50,215 nt of DNA from UBA3103 sp002365855 (GCA_030627625.1 DAOURR010000008.1:1-50215), one strand, 5' to 3'; positions 1-8,072 are shown, counted from the first letter of the stretch. The notes: a model not told the origin generated them from the sequence alone. Numbers and translations are program-made.

Positions 1-54
1 AACGATTGAAACTCCATAGACTGTGCCTCTACCACCGCAGTTTCGTGCTATCCG

Positions 55-145
55 AATTATCCAAAGTTAGGCTGCTTTCCTGACGTTTCAACGCTCAAGC
101 TATCTTTTTAGCTTGGGCTTTTTCGCGGCCTAACTTCGTATAATT
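55..145. repeat. 17-bp imperfect inverted repeat around a terminator
   Basis: Positions 55-71 and 129-145 are inverted copies of each other with 15 of 17 bases matching; the shared block reads AATTATnCnAAGTTAGG. Between them lie about 57 bp that include the terminator at 93-123. The right arm touches the point where recognisable transposase sequence stops (about 150). The pair may be the end of a small element or a recombinase site. No function can be assigned. Confidence 0.45.
93..123 (+). terminator. Rho-independent terminator
   Basis: A 9-bp stem (93-101 with 110-118, one G-U pair) and an 8-nt loop are followed by five T residues. It reads on the plus strand and would end a transcript coming from left of the window. 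It lies just beyond the truncated end of the IS256 transposase, whose reading frame runs through it by chance. Confidence 0.7.
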
Positions 146-920
146 GACTTAGAATAATGCATAGCTGAATTTCGGTTTGCGGGAAAACTGTGTTTATTGC
201 TTCGGAAAACCCGGAAAGCCCGTCTTTACAGGCGATTAGGATATCTTGAAGCCCCCTGTTTTTTAGGTCATTGCAGACACCGAGCCAGAAACTGGCGCTT
301 TCATTTTCTCCGACCCAAATGCCTAAGACTTCCTTCTGTCCGGACATATTAATAGCCATTACACTATATGCTGCTTTATTAATTATCCGGTTATCCTTAC
401 GGACCTTGAAGTGGATAGCGTCAAGAAAGACGACCGGATAAACTCGATCCAGGGGTCTGGACTGCCACTCAGAAATCATGGGTAAGATCTTATCGGTAAT
501 TTTACTGACCATACTTGGCGAAATATCAATGCCATAGATGTCCCGCATGTGGTCTTCAATATCCCTTGTGGACATGCCTTTGGCGTACATGGCTATGATT
601 TGTTCTTCCAACTGGTTTGAGGTGGTTTCATACTTTTTGATGATCTTTGGCTCGAACTCGCCGTTACGGTCTCTGGGAACAGTCAGTTCTGTTTCGCCAA
701 ACTTTGTTTTAATGTTCTTCTTGCTGTAGCCGTTACGGCTGTTACCGGTGTTATTTCCTTCTACGCTATGTTTCCCATAGCCAAGATGATTGTCAAGCTC
801 CGCTTCAAGTATTCCCTGCAGGGTGTCCTTGAACAGGTTCTTTAGCATCTCATGGACGTCTTCTACAGTGCGGCAATCCTTTGCCAGTTCTCTAATGGTT
901 TTGTCTTGTAATGCTTGCAT
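108..920 (-). pseudogene. IS256-family (mutator-type) transposase, 3'-truncated
   Basis: The first 256 or so residues are a good match to IS256-family DDE transposases. They include the N-terminal helical region with the LGYGKH...RNGY block, the first catalytic Asp in FLDAIHFKV and the second in CKDGLSGF. The family normally runs to about 400 residues; here homology stops just after the TEIQLCII block. The last 14 residues (from LSQLYEV) are translated from unrelated flanking DNA containing a terminator. The catalytic Glu domain and one terminal repeat are therefore missing, and the protein should be inactive. The ATG at 920 has an AAAGGAGC site upstream. The intact 5' end of the element abuts a broken DUF6076-like gene, so the IS probably inserted there before losing its 3' end. 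Confidence 0.88.
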
Positions 921-955
921 AAATGGTCAGCTCCTTTTATGGTAAGTATAACCAT

Positions 956-1290
956 TTACACAAATCTTTTTACGTCCTCTATCTTTCCGGCCTCGGCTTT
1001 GTCCTTGTACTCCAGCGCCAAGGCAACAGCGGCGTCCATTCATCGACGGAGAGCTTGCCTCGTGCCCGACGGGTCTTTAAGCGGTTATATACCTTGTCAT
1101 ACTCAAGATGCGCGGGTGTTTTTCCTTCCTTGCGCGCTTCCTTTTTATGCGCCCCAACCTTGCGGCAGGTCTTTTCCGTTTCACCGGGAGCCACGTTATT
1201 GCAGTAGCAGGTGTCATAACCGTTGCTCAGGAGGAAGAAGCGTTTGCAGTTGTGGCAGCGGCGCGGCGCATCCGACCTTCGAACAGATCT
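956..1290 (-). pseudogene. DUF6076-like protein, C-terminal remnant with frameshift
   Basis: On the minus strand a Cys-x2-Cys motif (RRCHNCKRFF) is followed by CYCNN, GKT-like TEKTCRKVGAHK and a basic segment ending near RARGKLSVDEW. From memory this is the zinc-binding C-terminal part of DUF6076 proteins carried on clostridial mobile elements. After SVDEW the frame must shift by one base near 1035 to continue into a charged helix (ALALEYKDKAEAGKIE) that ends at 956. The final residues may already belong to the terminal repeat of the neighbouring IS256 element. The N-terminal part is missing: beyond about 1290 the DNA belongs to the oppositely transcribed gene. It is a dead fragment, and the boundaries are approximate. 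Confidence 0.6.
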
Positions 1291-1329
1291 ATAATTTTCA
1301 GCATGAAAACAGAAAGGAAGTGTAAATTT

Positions 1330-1755
1330 ATGAAACCTCAGCAGAATTGTATTACCGCTTACGTCTTTCCGAATTACATATTTCTGCTCCCGGATGGGCA
1401 CCCGAGCAAACCTAAAATCGAGGAACTGTTTAAAGAGAAGGGTATACGGAAGCATCGGTTATGGGGCAGGAAAACCAAAAAGGAATCCCAATACTACATC
1501 GAAACCGGCATCTGGGGCAGCTATGAAACGGCGGGTATCAAAGACAAAACGCTTGACGGTAAGTCTATTCCGCTGTTCGAGGACACGGAATTAAAGGAGC
1601 AGACCGACAGTATATGCCTGAAACGCCACATGATTGTGGGCGGGAAAAAATTCGCCGTCAGTTCTGTGTTCCCCAAAGCAGCCGTCTCATTACCCACAGA
1701 TAAGCTGCTCTCCTTAATCGACAAGGAGCATGAAACAGAGAGAAAATCTTTCTGA
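1330..1755 (+). CDS. Small mobile-element protein with a TnpW-like C-terminus
   Basis: A 141-residue protein starting at ATG 1330, behind AAAGGAAG. The frame stays open upstream, but only this start has a good ribosome site. The C-terminal 40 residues (about 100-137: KRHMIVGGKKF, then V-F, then LPTDKLLSLIDKE) recall the short TnpW proteins encoded next to TnpX recombinases in Tn4451-like elements, as I remember them. The N-terminal 90 residues are charged and I do not recognise them. No signal peptide or membrane segment is visible. It sits about 100 bp upstream of the serine recombinase in the same direction, so the two are probably cotranscribed. Its function is unknown, and the TnpW link is an inference from pattern. 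Confidence 0.6.
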   Translation: MKPQQNCITAYVFPNYIFLLPDGHPSKPKIEELFKEKGIRKHRLWGRKTKKESQYYIETGIWGSYETAGIKDKTLDGKSIPLFEDTELKEQTDSICLKRHMIVGGKKFAVSSVFPKAAVSLPTDKLLSLIDKEHETERKSF

Positions 1756-1859
1756 TAATTCAGTAGACTTTCGGCAAACTCTTCGGTATGCTTGGGATTG
1801 CGGAGCAATCCGCAGAACCAACATTCCGTATCGGTTTGCCAAACGAAAAGGAGGTATTT

Positions 1860-3524
1860 ATGACACAGGCAAACCTAAAATATACAATACTCTACGGCAG
1901 GCTGAGCCAGGAGGACGAGCGCGACGGCGAATCCAACAGCATCCAAAATCAAAGGCTGATGCTGGAGAAATATGCCACCGACAACGGCTTTGAGAACATC
2001 CTCTTCCTTTCTGACGATGGCTACAGCGGCACAAACTTCAACCGCCCTGCATGGAAAGAGCTGATGAATATGGTGGAAAACGACGAAGTGGCTACGATTA
2101 TCGTTAAGGATATGTCCCGTCTCGGCAGAGATTATTTACTGGTCGGGCAGTACACCGAGATGATATTCCCCAGTTACGGAGTCCGCTTCATTGCCATCAA
2201 TAATAACGTAGACAGCCTATATGGCGACAATGACTTCACCCCGTTCGTGAACCTGTTCAACGATTTCTATGCCAAAGACACCAGCCGAAAAATCCGTGCG
2301 GTCGTTAAATCGAAAGCGGAACGAGGCGAACGTGTGACGACCAGAGCACCCTATGGTTACAAAAAGGATGAGAACAATCCCAAAAGCAAGATTGTTCCCG
2401 ACGAGGATGCCGCACCAATAGTGCAGAGAATTTTCAGCCTTTGCGTTGGCGGGAAAGGCCCTGCTCAGATTGCCAAGCAGCTAAAAAGTGAGCAGGTTTT
2501 CACACCCGGATATTATTATTACAGCAAGACCGGCGTCCTTTTGACCAATGTAGATGTAACCAGACCTTATGATTGGAACAGCAGATCTGTTGCCGATATT
2601 TTAGAGTATGTAGTCTATCTTGGGCACACCATCAGCCTAAAATACACCACGGTATCCTACAAGAATAAGAAACGGATCAAGCGTCCCGAATCCGACCAGC
2701 TTCGGTTTAAAAACACTCACGAACCGCTTGTTACGAAGGAAACATGGGATATTGTGCAGGACATCCGCAAGCGCAAAAGGCGCAGGGCGAACATGGTTGA
2801 GCAGGATATGTTCTCAGGATTGGTCCGGTGCATCGATTGCGGAGAAAAGATGATTCTCCATCGGGCGCACACCATGGCCGCTGTGAAAAACAATTTTATG
2901 TGTTCCACCTACAGGAAACGCGGCAAGGAAAAGTGCAGCGCGCATTATCTTCGGGAAGTCCATCTGGCTGCAATCGTGCTGGATGATTTGCTGAGAGTGA
3001 CCCACTTCGCACGGCAGCAGGAAGCATTATTTATCCAGTACATAAACCGGAAAAACAACGCAGAAATCCGGCGTGAGATTGAGCGGCTTCAAAGAGAACT
3101 GGAATTGATGCGCCGCAGGGATACTGATCTCAGCACCCTGTTCAAACGGTTATACGAGGATAATGTGCTTGGCAAGGTGACCAATGAGCAGTTCCGAATG
3201 CTGTCCGGCGACTATAACGCAGAGCAAAAAAGCCTGAAGGAGCGAATCCCTAAGACTGCGGAGCGGATCGAAGAACTGCAGGATTCCATCTCCAATGTCA
3301 CCCGATTTATCAATAAGGCGAAACGGTATACTGAGATAAACGAGCTAAGCGGTGAACTGCTGAACGTATTTATCGAGAAGATCGAGATCGGTGAGAGGGC
3401 AGAGCGGTACTCCAGAACGGCAGAACAGGAAATCATTATTCACTACCGTGACATCGGAGTCGTCGGCGCTTTCGCCGAAGAAGCCGAGAAAATAGCTGAA
3501 CAACGGCAAAGGCAGACAGCTTGA
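1860..3524 (+). CDS. Large serine recombinase (TnpX-type)
   Basis: This site-specific recombinase should excise or integrate a mobile element through a 5'-phosphoserine intermediate. The 554-residue product starts at ATG 1860, 5 nt behind AAGGAGG; a 24-codon upstream extension lacks such a site. Domains in order: resolvase catalytic domain (about 1-150; nucleophile Ser16 in YGRLSQEDE, helper arginines in MSRLGRDY), recombinase DNA-binding domain (about 170-280), recombinase zinc ribbon (CIDCGEKM then CSTYRKRGKEKC), a coiled coil (about 390-490), and a DUF4368-like tail (IEKIEIGERAERYS). This layout matches TnpX of Tn4451 and relatives. All key residues seem intact and the length is normal, so it may be active although its neighbours are decayed. 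A GGATTGC/GCAATCC hairpin lies at 1795-1811, ahead of it. Confidence 0.93.
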   Translation: MTQANLKYTILYGRLSQEDERDGESNSIQNQRLMLEKYATDNGFENILFLSDDGYSGTNFNRPAWKELMNMVENDEVATIIVKDMSRLGRDYLLVGQYTEMIFPSYGVRFIAINNNVDSLYGDNDFTPFVNLFNDFYAKDTSRKIRAVVKSKAERGERVTTRAPYGYKKDENNPKSKIVPDEDAAPIVQRIFSLCVGGKGPAQIAKQLKSEQVFTPGYYYYSKTGVLLTNVDVTRPYDWNSRSVADILEYVVYLGHTISLKYTTVSYKNKKRIKRPESDQLRFKNTHEPLVTKETWDIVQDIRKRKRRRANMVEQDMFSGLVRCIDCGEKMILHRAHTMAAVKNNFMCSTYRKRGKEKCSAHYLREVHLAAIVLDDLLRVTHFARQQEALFIQYINRKNNAEIRREIERLQRELELMRRRDTDLSTLFKRLYEDNVLGKVTNEQFRMLSGDYNAEQKSLKERIPKTAERIEELQDSISNVTRFINKAKRYTEINELSGELLNVFIEKIEIGERAERYSRTAEQEIIIHYRDIGVVGAFAEEAEKIAEQRQRQTA

Positions 3525-3537
3525 TCTGCTGTCTGCC
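3511..3537. terminator. Stem-loop overlapping the recombinase stop codon
   Basis: A perfect 10-bp stem (3511-3520 with 3528-3537) with a 7-nt loop spans the end of the recombinase gene. No T-run follows, so it is a weak terminator or an mRNA 3'-end structure. It marks the probable right edge of the mobile region. Confidence 0.5.
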
Positions 3538-3624
3538 TCACCCAAAACCCACGGTTCATAAAATGTCCCTATGGGAATGCGCCTAACGCCGCCTATGTTT
3601 TAAAAACTTATGCCCGTAAAACCT

Positions 3625-5196
3625 TTAGGACTGGCCGGCGCTTCCCTGGCTGCCGCCGCCACCGCCGCCACCGCCGTTACCCTGACCGTCTTCGCCTTCG
3701 TCTTCACCCTGACCGCCCTGCTGCTCTTGCTCCTGGCCGGCGCCGGGGCCTTCTATTGTTTCTATCTTTTTAATCTCGCCGTTAATCTGCATCTCAACTA
3801 CTTTTCCGTCCTGGGTAGTAATCTTCAACGTGGTCTTCTGGCCGCCCTGCTGCTCCTGTCCGCCACTCTGTTCCTGATCTTGCCCGCCAGCCTGGTTGTT
3901 GCCACCCTGTCCCTGCTGGCCCTGATCACCACCTTGCTGCCCCTGCTGGCCTTGCTGCCCGGCCAGGTCACCCCAGCGCTGCTCCAACAGATAGGCCTCT
4001 TCACGGGTAACCAGGCGCACCGGGGTTATTTTGGCAGGAACATCAAAGTCCCCGTTCCTAACCTGCCGGTCGTACTGCCAGTGCCCTGTAGTGGCCAGTC
4101 CTAAAGCGGCGTCATAAGCGTAATTCGCGATCAGGTCAGGCATCATGTCTACTTCAGCATCATGCTCACCGGCAACCAACGCCCGGCAAGTCCGCTGGTC
4201 AGCCCCAACACCGACGGTTACTACCCGCTGGCTGAGGCCACGGGCCTTAAGCATTTCTGCGACTGCCGCCGCCATCCTGCCGTCGGTGGCAAGAACCGCG
4301 TCAATCTGGTCGTTGGTGGACCTGAGCACACGGTCAATAGTTGCTGACGCCATTTGGGGGTCAGCACGGGGATGGTCCTGGACCAGAACGACCTGCACGC
4401 TGGGTTGATTTTTCAAATTTTCAAGGACTGAGGAGGCTATTTCCCGCGAAGACTGGTCATATTTGTCTCCTTGAAGTATCACCGTTCTTAACGGGGTGGT
4501 CCGGCCCTGTGCCATGCTTAGCAGGTAACGGGCCTGTAGTTCCCCCGTTCTGGCATGATCTGATGTTATATAACCATCCAGAGGTGAATTAGGAGGGAGT
4601 GTCCCCAGAGCAATGACCTTAATATTGGCCTGGGCCAACCGCCGCACCATCCTGGGGCCGGCGGAAGGGTCAACCACCTGAAGGATGACAGCTTTGACGT
4701 TCTGATTTAACAGCTGGTCAAGCTCCTTTTCTTGCCTTGCCGGATCATTTTTAGCGTCCAGCCAGGTGATATTAACCCGCTGCCCGCCATTTTGGGCGCC
4801 TGCCTTACCGGTCTGGCCCTGTGCTCCACCCTGACCACCTGCTTGACTGCCGGTTTGGCCCTGTGCTCCACTCTGACCCCCGGTTTGTACAGGAATTACA
4901 GCGGGGGCGTCCAGGCTGGCCTGCTGGCTTTGCCCTCCCTGGCCATTGCCCTGCTGACCTTGCCCATTCTGGCCCTGACGCCCGGACATAGTCTTTTTAA
5001 AAATCTGGCTGGTGTCCCTCTCCATATCGGCAAGGCTAACCGCTATTTTTATCTCCTGCTCACGGCTGTTCCCCGCAGGTTTTTTTTGGGGTTGCACCTT
5101 TTGGGCACACCCGTGTAAAAAAGGCATCAGGATGAACATGATCAGAATCAGAATTATTAAATGGCGGTACAACTTTTGCCCATTCACAGCATTCAC
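3625..5196 (-). CDS. Sugar-binding-type lipoprotein with Gln/Gly-rich insertions
   Basis: An ABC-type, ribose-binding-like (Peripla_BP_4) fold: KIAVSLADMERD is the first strand, and the chain continues at NITWLDAKNDPARQEKELDQLL, VKAVILQVVDP, GYITSDHARTGELQARYLL and VLATDGRMAAAVAEML. A hydrophobic N-terminus ends in LHGC (Cys30), a plausible if imperfect lipobox, so the protein is probably anchored outside the membrane. Two anomalies stand out. About 70 Gln/Gly/Ser/Ala residues (71-139) interrupt the fold between helix 1 and strand 2. A 110-residue Gln/Gly tail (412-523) carries a small island (KTTLKITTQDGKVVEMQING) and ends in nine glycines. No permease or ATPase gene is adjacent. GTG 5196 or GTG 5187 may be the start; the latter has a better GGGGTG spacing. 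Confidence 0.8.
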   Translation of the reverse strand: MNAVNGQKLYRHLIILILIMFILMPFLHGCAQKVQPQKKPAGNSREQEIKIAVSLADMERDTSQIFKKTMSGRQGQNGQGQQGNGQGGQSQQASLDAPAVIPVQTGGQSGAQGQTGSQAGGQGGAQGQTGKAGAQNGGQRVNITWLDAKNDPARQEKELDQLLNQNVKAVILQVVDPSAGPRMVRRLAQANIKVIALGTLPPNSPLDGYITSDHARTGELQARYLLSMAQGRTTPLRTVILQGDKYDQSSREIASSVLENLKNQPSVQVVLVQDHPRADPQMASATIDRVLRSTNDQIDAVLATDGRMAAAVAEMLKARGLSQRVVTVGVGADQRTCRALVAGEHDAEVDMMPDLIANYAYDAALGLATTGHWQYDRQVRNGDFDVPAKITPVRLVTREEAYLLEQRWGDLAGQQGQQGQQGGDQGQQGQGGNNQAGGQDQEQSGGQEQQGGQKTTLKITTQDGKVVEMQINGEIKKIETIEGPGAGQEQEQQGGQGEDEGEDGQGNGGGGGGGGSQGSAGQS

Positions 5197-5353
5197 CCCG
5201 TTGGCTTACTTGTTTTTTATATTATGCCAAAAACATTGTCTAAATATTGAGCGAAGGGTCGAACGAAAAATCTGACATGTTTTGTAACATAATGTAAAAT
5301 GACCTTCTATTTACCAGTTAAATCCATTATAATAATTGCTGAGGTGATTATTA

Positions 5354-5698
5354 ATGGATATCGTTTCGACCCTGAAGAATTTAAACATGGCGGAATTTTT
5401 CAAGAACAGGGAGATGACGGAAAAGCCTTCGCCTCCCCCCCTGGTGTTTGATGTGGAGAATGCCCGAATCGAATGGCAACAGGCAATCCAGGAGATGAAC
5501 CACTCGGACTATGACCTTGCTGAACACATCATATTTAAAATCAATGCTGCGGAAAGGCGGTATATGGCACTGCTTGAGCAGGCGAGGAAAGAAGGGGTTA
5601 AGGCCTGGCCAACCGAGGTTGATTTCATACCCGCTGTAGACAACTGCGCCGGAAACGGCGCGATCGAGGTTGAAAACGAGCCTATATTTACCGGATAA
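5354..5698 (+). CDS. DUF2508 (YaaL-like) protein
   Basis: A 114-residue cytoplasmic protein with no signal peptide. Residues about 33-80 (ENARIEWQQAIQEMN...YDLAEHIIFKINAAERRYMALLEQARKEG) carry the DUF2508 pattern, two amphipathic helices as in B. subtilis YaaL. The biochemical role of the family is unknown. The tail after residue 88 is acidic and not conserved in my memory of the family. The start at ATG 5354 follows GAGGTGAT with proper spacing. The gene stands alone on the plus strand between divergent and convergent neighbours. A GC-rich terminator follows 5 bp after its stop. A TATAAT at 5328-5333 could be its -10 box, but no convincing -35 was found. Confidence 0.8.
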   Translation: MDIVSTLKNLNMAEFFKNREMTEKPSPPPLVFDVENARIEWQQAIQEMNHSDYDLAEHIIFKINAAERRYMALLEQARKEGVKAWPTEVDFIPAVDNCAGNGAIEVENEPIFTG

Positions 5699-5702
5699 TA
5701 AT

Positions 5703-5722
5703 GCCGGGGGCAACCCCCCGGC
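5703..5722. terminator. GC-rich terminator between convergent genes
   Basis: An 8-bp GCCGGGGG/CCCCCGGC stem with a 4-nt loop, followed on the plus strand by a T-rich stretch (cttcacttt). It lies between the ends of the DUF2508 gene (plus) and the uracil-DNA glycosylase gene (minus) and could serve both. Confidence 0.75.
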
Positions 5723-5733
5723 TTCACTTTCGA

Positions 5734-6333
5734 TTATAGTTTCTTAAATTCCTCGCTTACCTTCTGGAAATCCTCCCAAACAGGACGCTTCTTGCTCATG
5801 TCTCTTAACAATGCCGCTGGGTGGTAGGTAGGCATGATTTTAATCCCACTTTTGCTTGTCAGCCAATGGCCCCGCATCTTGGTGATCCTTGCCGAGGGAT
5901 CTATAAGATACTGAAGTGCCGTGTTCCCCAGGAGGACTATAATGCGGGGTGAAATTAACTCAATCTGCCGGTGCAGCCACGGCAGGCACTGCATGGCCTC
6001 TTCCGGTCCGGGCGCCCTGTTGCCCGGCGGCCTGCATTTGACCACGTTGGCTATATAGGTGTGGGTAAACCTTTCCAGGCCGATTGCCTGCAGGATATTG
6101 TCCAGCAGCTGCCCGGCCTTACCGACAAATGGACGGCCCAGGCGGTCCTCATCGGCGCCGGGCCCCTCACCGATCAACATTAAACCGGAACCGGCATTGC
6201 CCTCTCCGAAAACAACGCCTGTGCATCCTTGACGCAGCCCGCAACGGATGCATAATTTAGCCATATTATTAAGCTCGTCCAGGTCGTGCACCACACTCAG
6301 ATCAAACTCTTCACTATATGGTATCCTGTTCAT
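5734..6333 (-). CDS. Family 4 uracil-DNA glycosylase (4Fe-4S)
   Basis: Removes uracil arising from cytosine deamination, as the first step of base excision repair. The 199-residue length is normal for the family. Four Cys that fit the cluster ligands are present: Cys28 and Cys31 (CIRC), Cys100 (VVKCRPPGNRAPGPEE) and Cys116. The uracil-binding motif GEGPGADEDRLGRPFVGKAG spans about 55-74, and the second active-site motif is TYHPAALLR at 169-177. The ATG at 6333 lies behind GGGGG. It is transcribed after cooT, separated by two hairpins, and converges on the DUF2508 gene. The family is called UdgA or Udg4 in other species; I leave the symbol blank because usage varies. Confidence 0.93.
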   Translation of the reverse strand: MNRIPYSEEFDLSVVHDLDELNNMAKLCIRCGLRQGCTGVVFGEGNAGSGLMLIGEGPGADEDRLGRPFVGKAGQLLDNILQAIGLERFTHTYIANVVKCRPPGNRAPGPEEAMQCLPWLHRQIELISPRIIVLLGNTALQYLIDPSARITKMRGHWLTSKSGIKIMPTYHPAALLRDMSKKRPVWEDFQKVSEEFKKL

Positions 6334-6399
6334 GCTCTAACCCCCGGATAAACGGATTTTTAAACTAATAAACCTGATAAACCGGGACCTCCTGTGATG

Positions 6400-6432
6400 C
6401 CTCCTGCCATACCGGCAGGAGGACTATTTTTT
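6400..6432 (+). terminator. Terminator-like hairpin on the plus strand
   Basis: A perfect 9-bp stem (6400-6408 with 6414-6422), a 5-nt loop, then a T-run at 6427-6432. The T-run is on the plus strand although the flanking genes are both on the minus strand. It could end an antisense transcript or simply act as a structure before the uracil-DNA glycosylase gene. Confidence 0.5.
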
Positions 6433-6449
6433 GACCTGCATAACATAAG

Positions 6450-6487
6450 AACCACGGGTCCGATAACAACCAAAAGTCCCCGTGGTT
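6450..6487 (-). terminator. Stem-loop downstream of cooT
   Basis: Perfect 9-bp arms AACCACGGG and CCCGTGGTT with a 20-nt loop, starting 12 bp beyond the cooT stop. The minus-strand downstream side is moderately T-rich (CTTATGTTATG). It is a plausible but not classic terminator. Confidence 0.45.
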
Positions 6488-6498
6488 GAAATATTATT

Positions 6499-6690
6499 TT
6501 AAATTCTTTCGAGAAAGATTTTGTGGTCGACCAGGGCCAGTTCAATAATTTTTGCTTTGATTATCTTTCTGCTGCCGTAAATATCCTCCAGCAGCAGGCC
6601 GTCCTCGTGAGGCACCACGCGATCAACCATTTCCAGAAACAGCTCGTCCTGTTCGCCCTGGTTCCTCAAGTAAGCGTTGGCTTCACACAC
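6499..6690 (-). CDS. CooT-family nickel-binding protein
   Basis: A 63-residue protein that starts Met-Cys-Glu-Ala, with the conserved second-position cysteine known to bind Ni(II) in CooT. The remainder (LFLEMVDRVVPHEDGLLLEDIYG, then LALVDHKIFLE) fits the compact beta-barrel of the family. CooT is associated with nickel delivery to carbon monoxide dehydrogenase. No CODH gene is in the window, so a link to CO metabolism is inference. Translation starts at a GTG (6690) with GGAGGTG 8 nt upstream; this choice places Cys at position 2. The upstream neighbour on the same strand is the PDZ membrane protein, 74 bp away. Confidence 0.85.
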   Translation of the reverse strand: MCEANAYLRNQGEQDELFLEMVDRVVPHEDGLLLEDIYGSRKIIKAKIIELALVDHKIFLERI

Positions 6691-6763
6691 CTGTCTTCAC
6701 CTCCGTGAAAAATGCAGCCTCCAATACCCTTTAATCGATTATATCCCCGTCCTGAAAAACGTG

Positions 6764-8038
6764 TCAACGCTTAAATTTACTCCAAAGCTTCTGCAGCCAG
6801 CGGCCCAGCATCCCGGTGGTCAGCAGCTCCACGTACCTATCTTCATTGCCCTCCGGTACAGGTACAATACCCCATGGTTTGCCCTGTCCGGGAGGCACGA
6901 TTCGTCCGGACCGGTTTTTTTTTGCTTCCCGGCTATAGTATTCTACAACCAGAGGCACAAGGGCTCCCTGCAGGCGCTGATAAAAGTCAGATTTGCCCAA
7001 AGGCTTTTCCCCGTTTACAGATATAATGATGTCACCTGAACGCAGCCCCGCGCGCCAGGCAGGCCCATCCGGAAGCACGTCCAGCACCCTTAAACCCGTT
7101 TGGGGCGGGACATAGAGAGGTTTGCCCTGGAGCTCAATCGTTTTCCCGATATAAATAAGCGCTTCGTGGCCCAGAGGAGAGAACAGCGCGGCGACCAGGG
7201 CCACCATCCGGCTCTCCCCGGCAAGGACAGCCAGCACCAGCAGGATCAGGCTGTAAAAACCCAGCAAGAGAGCGGACAGGCGGCTTTTCTCACCAGGGCT
7301 CCTGGCGATGGCTATATCACCATAACCGAGGCCGGCCACCAGCGGCAGCATCATATAGGTCAAGTTCCGGGGGTCACCGGGAACTCCCGGTTTAATCAGC
7401 GGCCACCATCCGGGCATGTCTATGCCGCCTTCCACAGTCACCCCTGTCACCACTGCCAGGACCACGATGGGAATGGGCCAGAACTTCTGCAGGGTGAAGC
7501 CGCCGATGACTTTCCCCCCCGGTCCTTTGATATAAGCCGGCGACGCTCCGAGGTGTCCGCTGGCCAGGATTAAAAAACTCTCCACCATGTGCAGGACGGC
7601 CACCAGGGCCAGGATCTGTGAGACATTAATCTGGGGGAACCCAAAGAGTAAATTCGACAGCGCCAGTATGCCGCCGGCGTAAGCAAAGCACAAAAAACGC
7701 ATGTTGATAAGCATCAACAGTATGGCCACAGGCCACAGGTAATAAAGTTCACCGGAAATTGTCAGCCCGATAAATACCATCAGGCAACTCCCGGCAAGGC
7801 CGCCCAACAGACCGTACCCTGCTGCCGTAAAAAGATTGCTGAAGACACGACCGGACTTAAGCCCGAAAAACTCCTCCTTCAGCCTGTCCATCCGCCTGTA
7901 CTGCATGGCAATAATCATAAACACTATAATAAACACGATAAGGAAGGCCGGATTCAAAAAAGCCTGCAGGAAGGAACTCAATATTAAGGGAAGCACTTCA
8001 ATAAAAGGAAACAACAGCGTCACCCCGTAAATCTGCAA
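6764..8038 (-). CDS. Polytopic membrane protein with C-terminal PDZ domain
   Basis: About eight hydrophobic helices occupy residues 1-300, including runs such as FLIVFIIVFMIIAM, GLLGGLAGSCLMVFIGL and LLLGFYSLILLVLAVLAG. A PDZ domain follows at about 315-380 (GLRVLDVLPDGPAWRAGLRSGDIIISVNGEKP). The architecture resembles Firmicutes PDZ membrane proteins such as MinJ, which link division and polarity proteins, but no residue proves that function. It follows ctpA by 34 bp at the end of an ftsE-ftsX-EnvC-CtpA block, so a role in division or protease control is inferred. Its longest frame begins with TTG inside the T-run of a terminator for ctpA. A start such as GTG 8023 is possible, and the true start is not settled. 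Confidence 0.75.
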   Translation of the reverse strand: MQIYGVTLLFPFIEVLPLILSSFLQAFLNPAFLIVFIIVFMIIAMQYRRMDRLKEEFFGLKSGRVFSNLFTAAGYGLLGGLAGSCLMVFIGLTISGELYYLWPVAILLMLINMRFLCFAYAGGILALSNLLFGFPQINVSQILALVAVLHMVESFLILASGHLGASPAYIKGPGGKVIGGFTLQKFWPIPIVVLAVVTGVTVEGGIDMPGWWPLIKPGVPGDPRNLTYMMLPLVAGLGYGDIAIARSPGEKSRLSALLLGFYSLILLVLAVLAGESRMVALVAALFSPLGHEALIYIGKTIELQGKPLYVPPQTGLRVLDVLPDGPAWRAGLRSGDIIISVNGEKPLGKSDFYQRLQGALVPLVVEYYSREAKKNRSGRIVPPGQGKPWGIVPVPEGNEDRYVELLTTGMLGRWLQKLWSKFKR

Positions 8039-8064
8039 AAAAGCCGCGGAACCTTTCCCACGGC
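8037..8064 (-). terminator. Terminator at the ctpA/PDZ junction
   Basis: A 7-bp stem (8058-8064 with 8043-8049, one G-U) with an 8-nt loop is followed on the minus strand by six T residues at 8042-8037. The T-run overlaps the first possible start codon of the PDZ protein, so that gene would be expressed by read-through or from an unseen promoter. Confidence 0.7.
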
Positions 8065-8072
8065 TTAGTGTT

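Noticed and set aside
130..145. loxP-like arm TAACTTCGTATAA
   Set aside because: Only one arm resembles loxP; the partner at 55-71 has a different centre and spacing and no Cre-like gene is present.
979..1455. A complete 158-residue minus-strand protein
   Set aside because: Only the middle resembles DUF6076; the N-terminal third is antisense to the well-supported gene at 1330-1755, and the C-terminus needs a frameshift.
3610..4104. Plus-strand hydrophobic frame of 164 codons
   Set aside because: It is the shadow of the Gln/Gly-rich minus-strand lipoprotein; the repeated CTG/GCC codons give an artificial Leu/Ala-rich product and no ribosome site fits.
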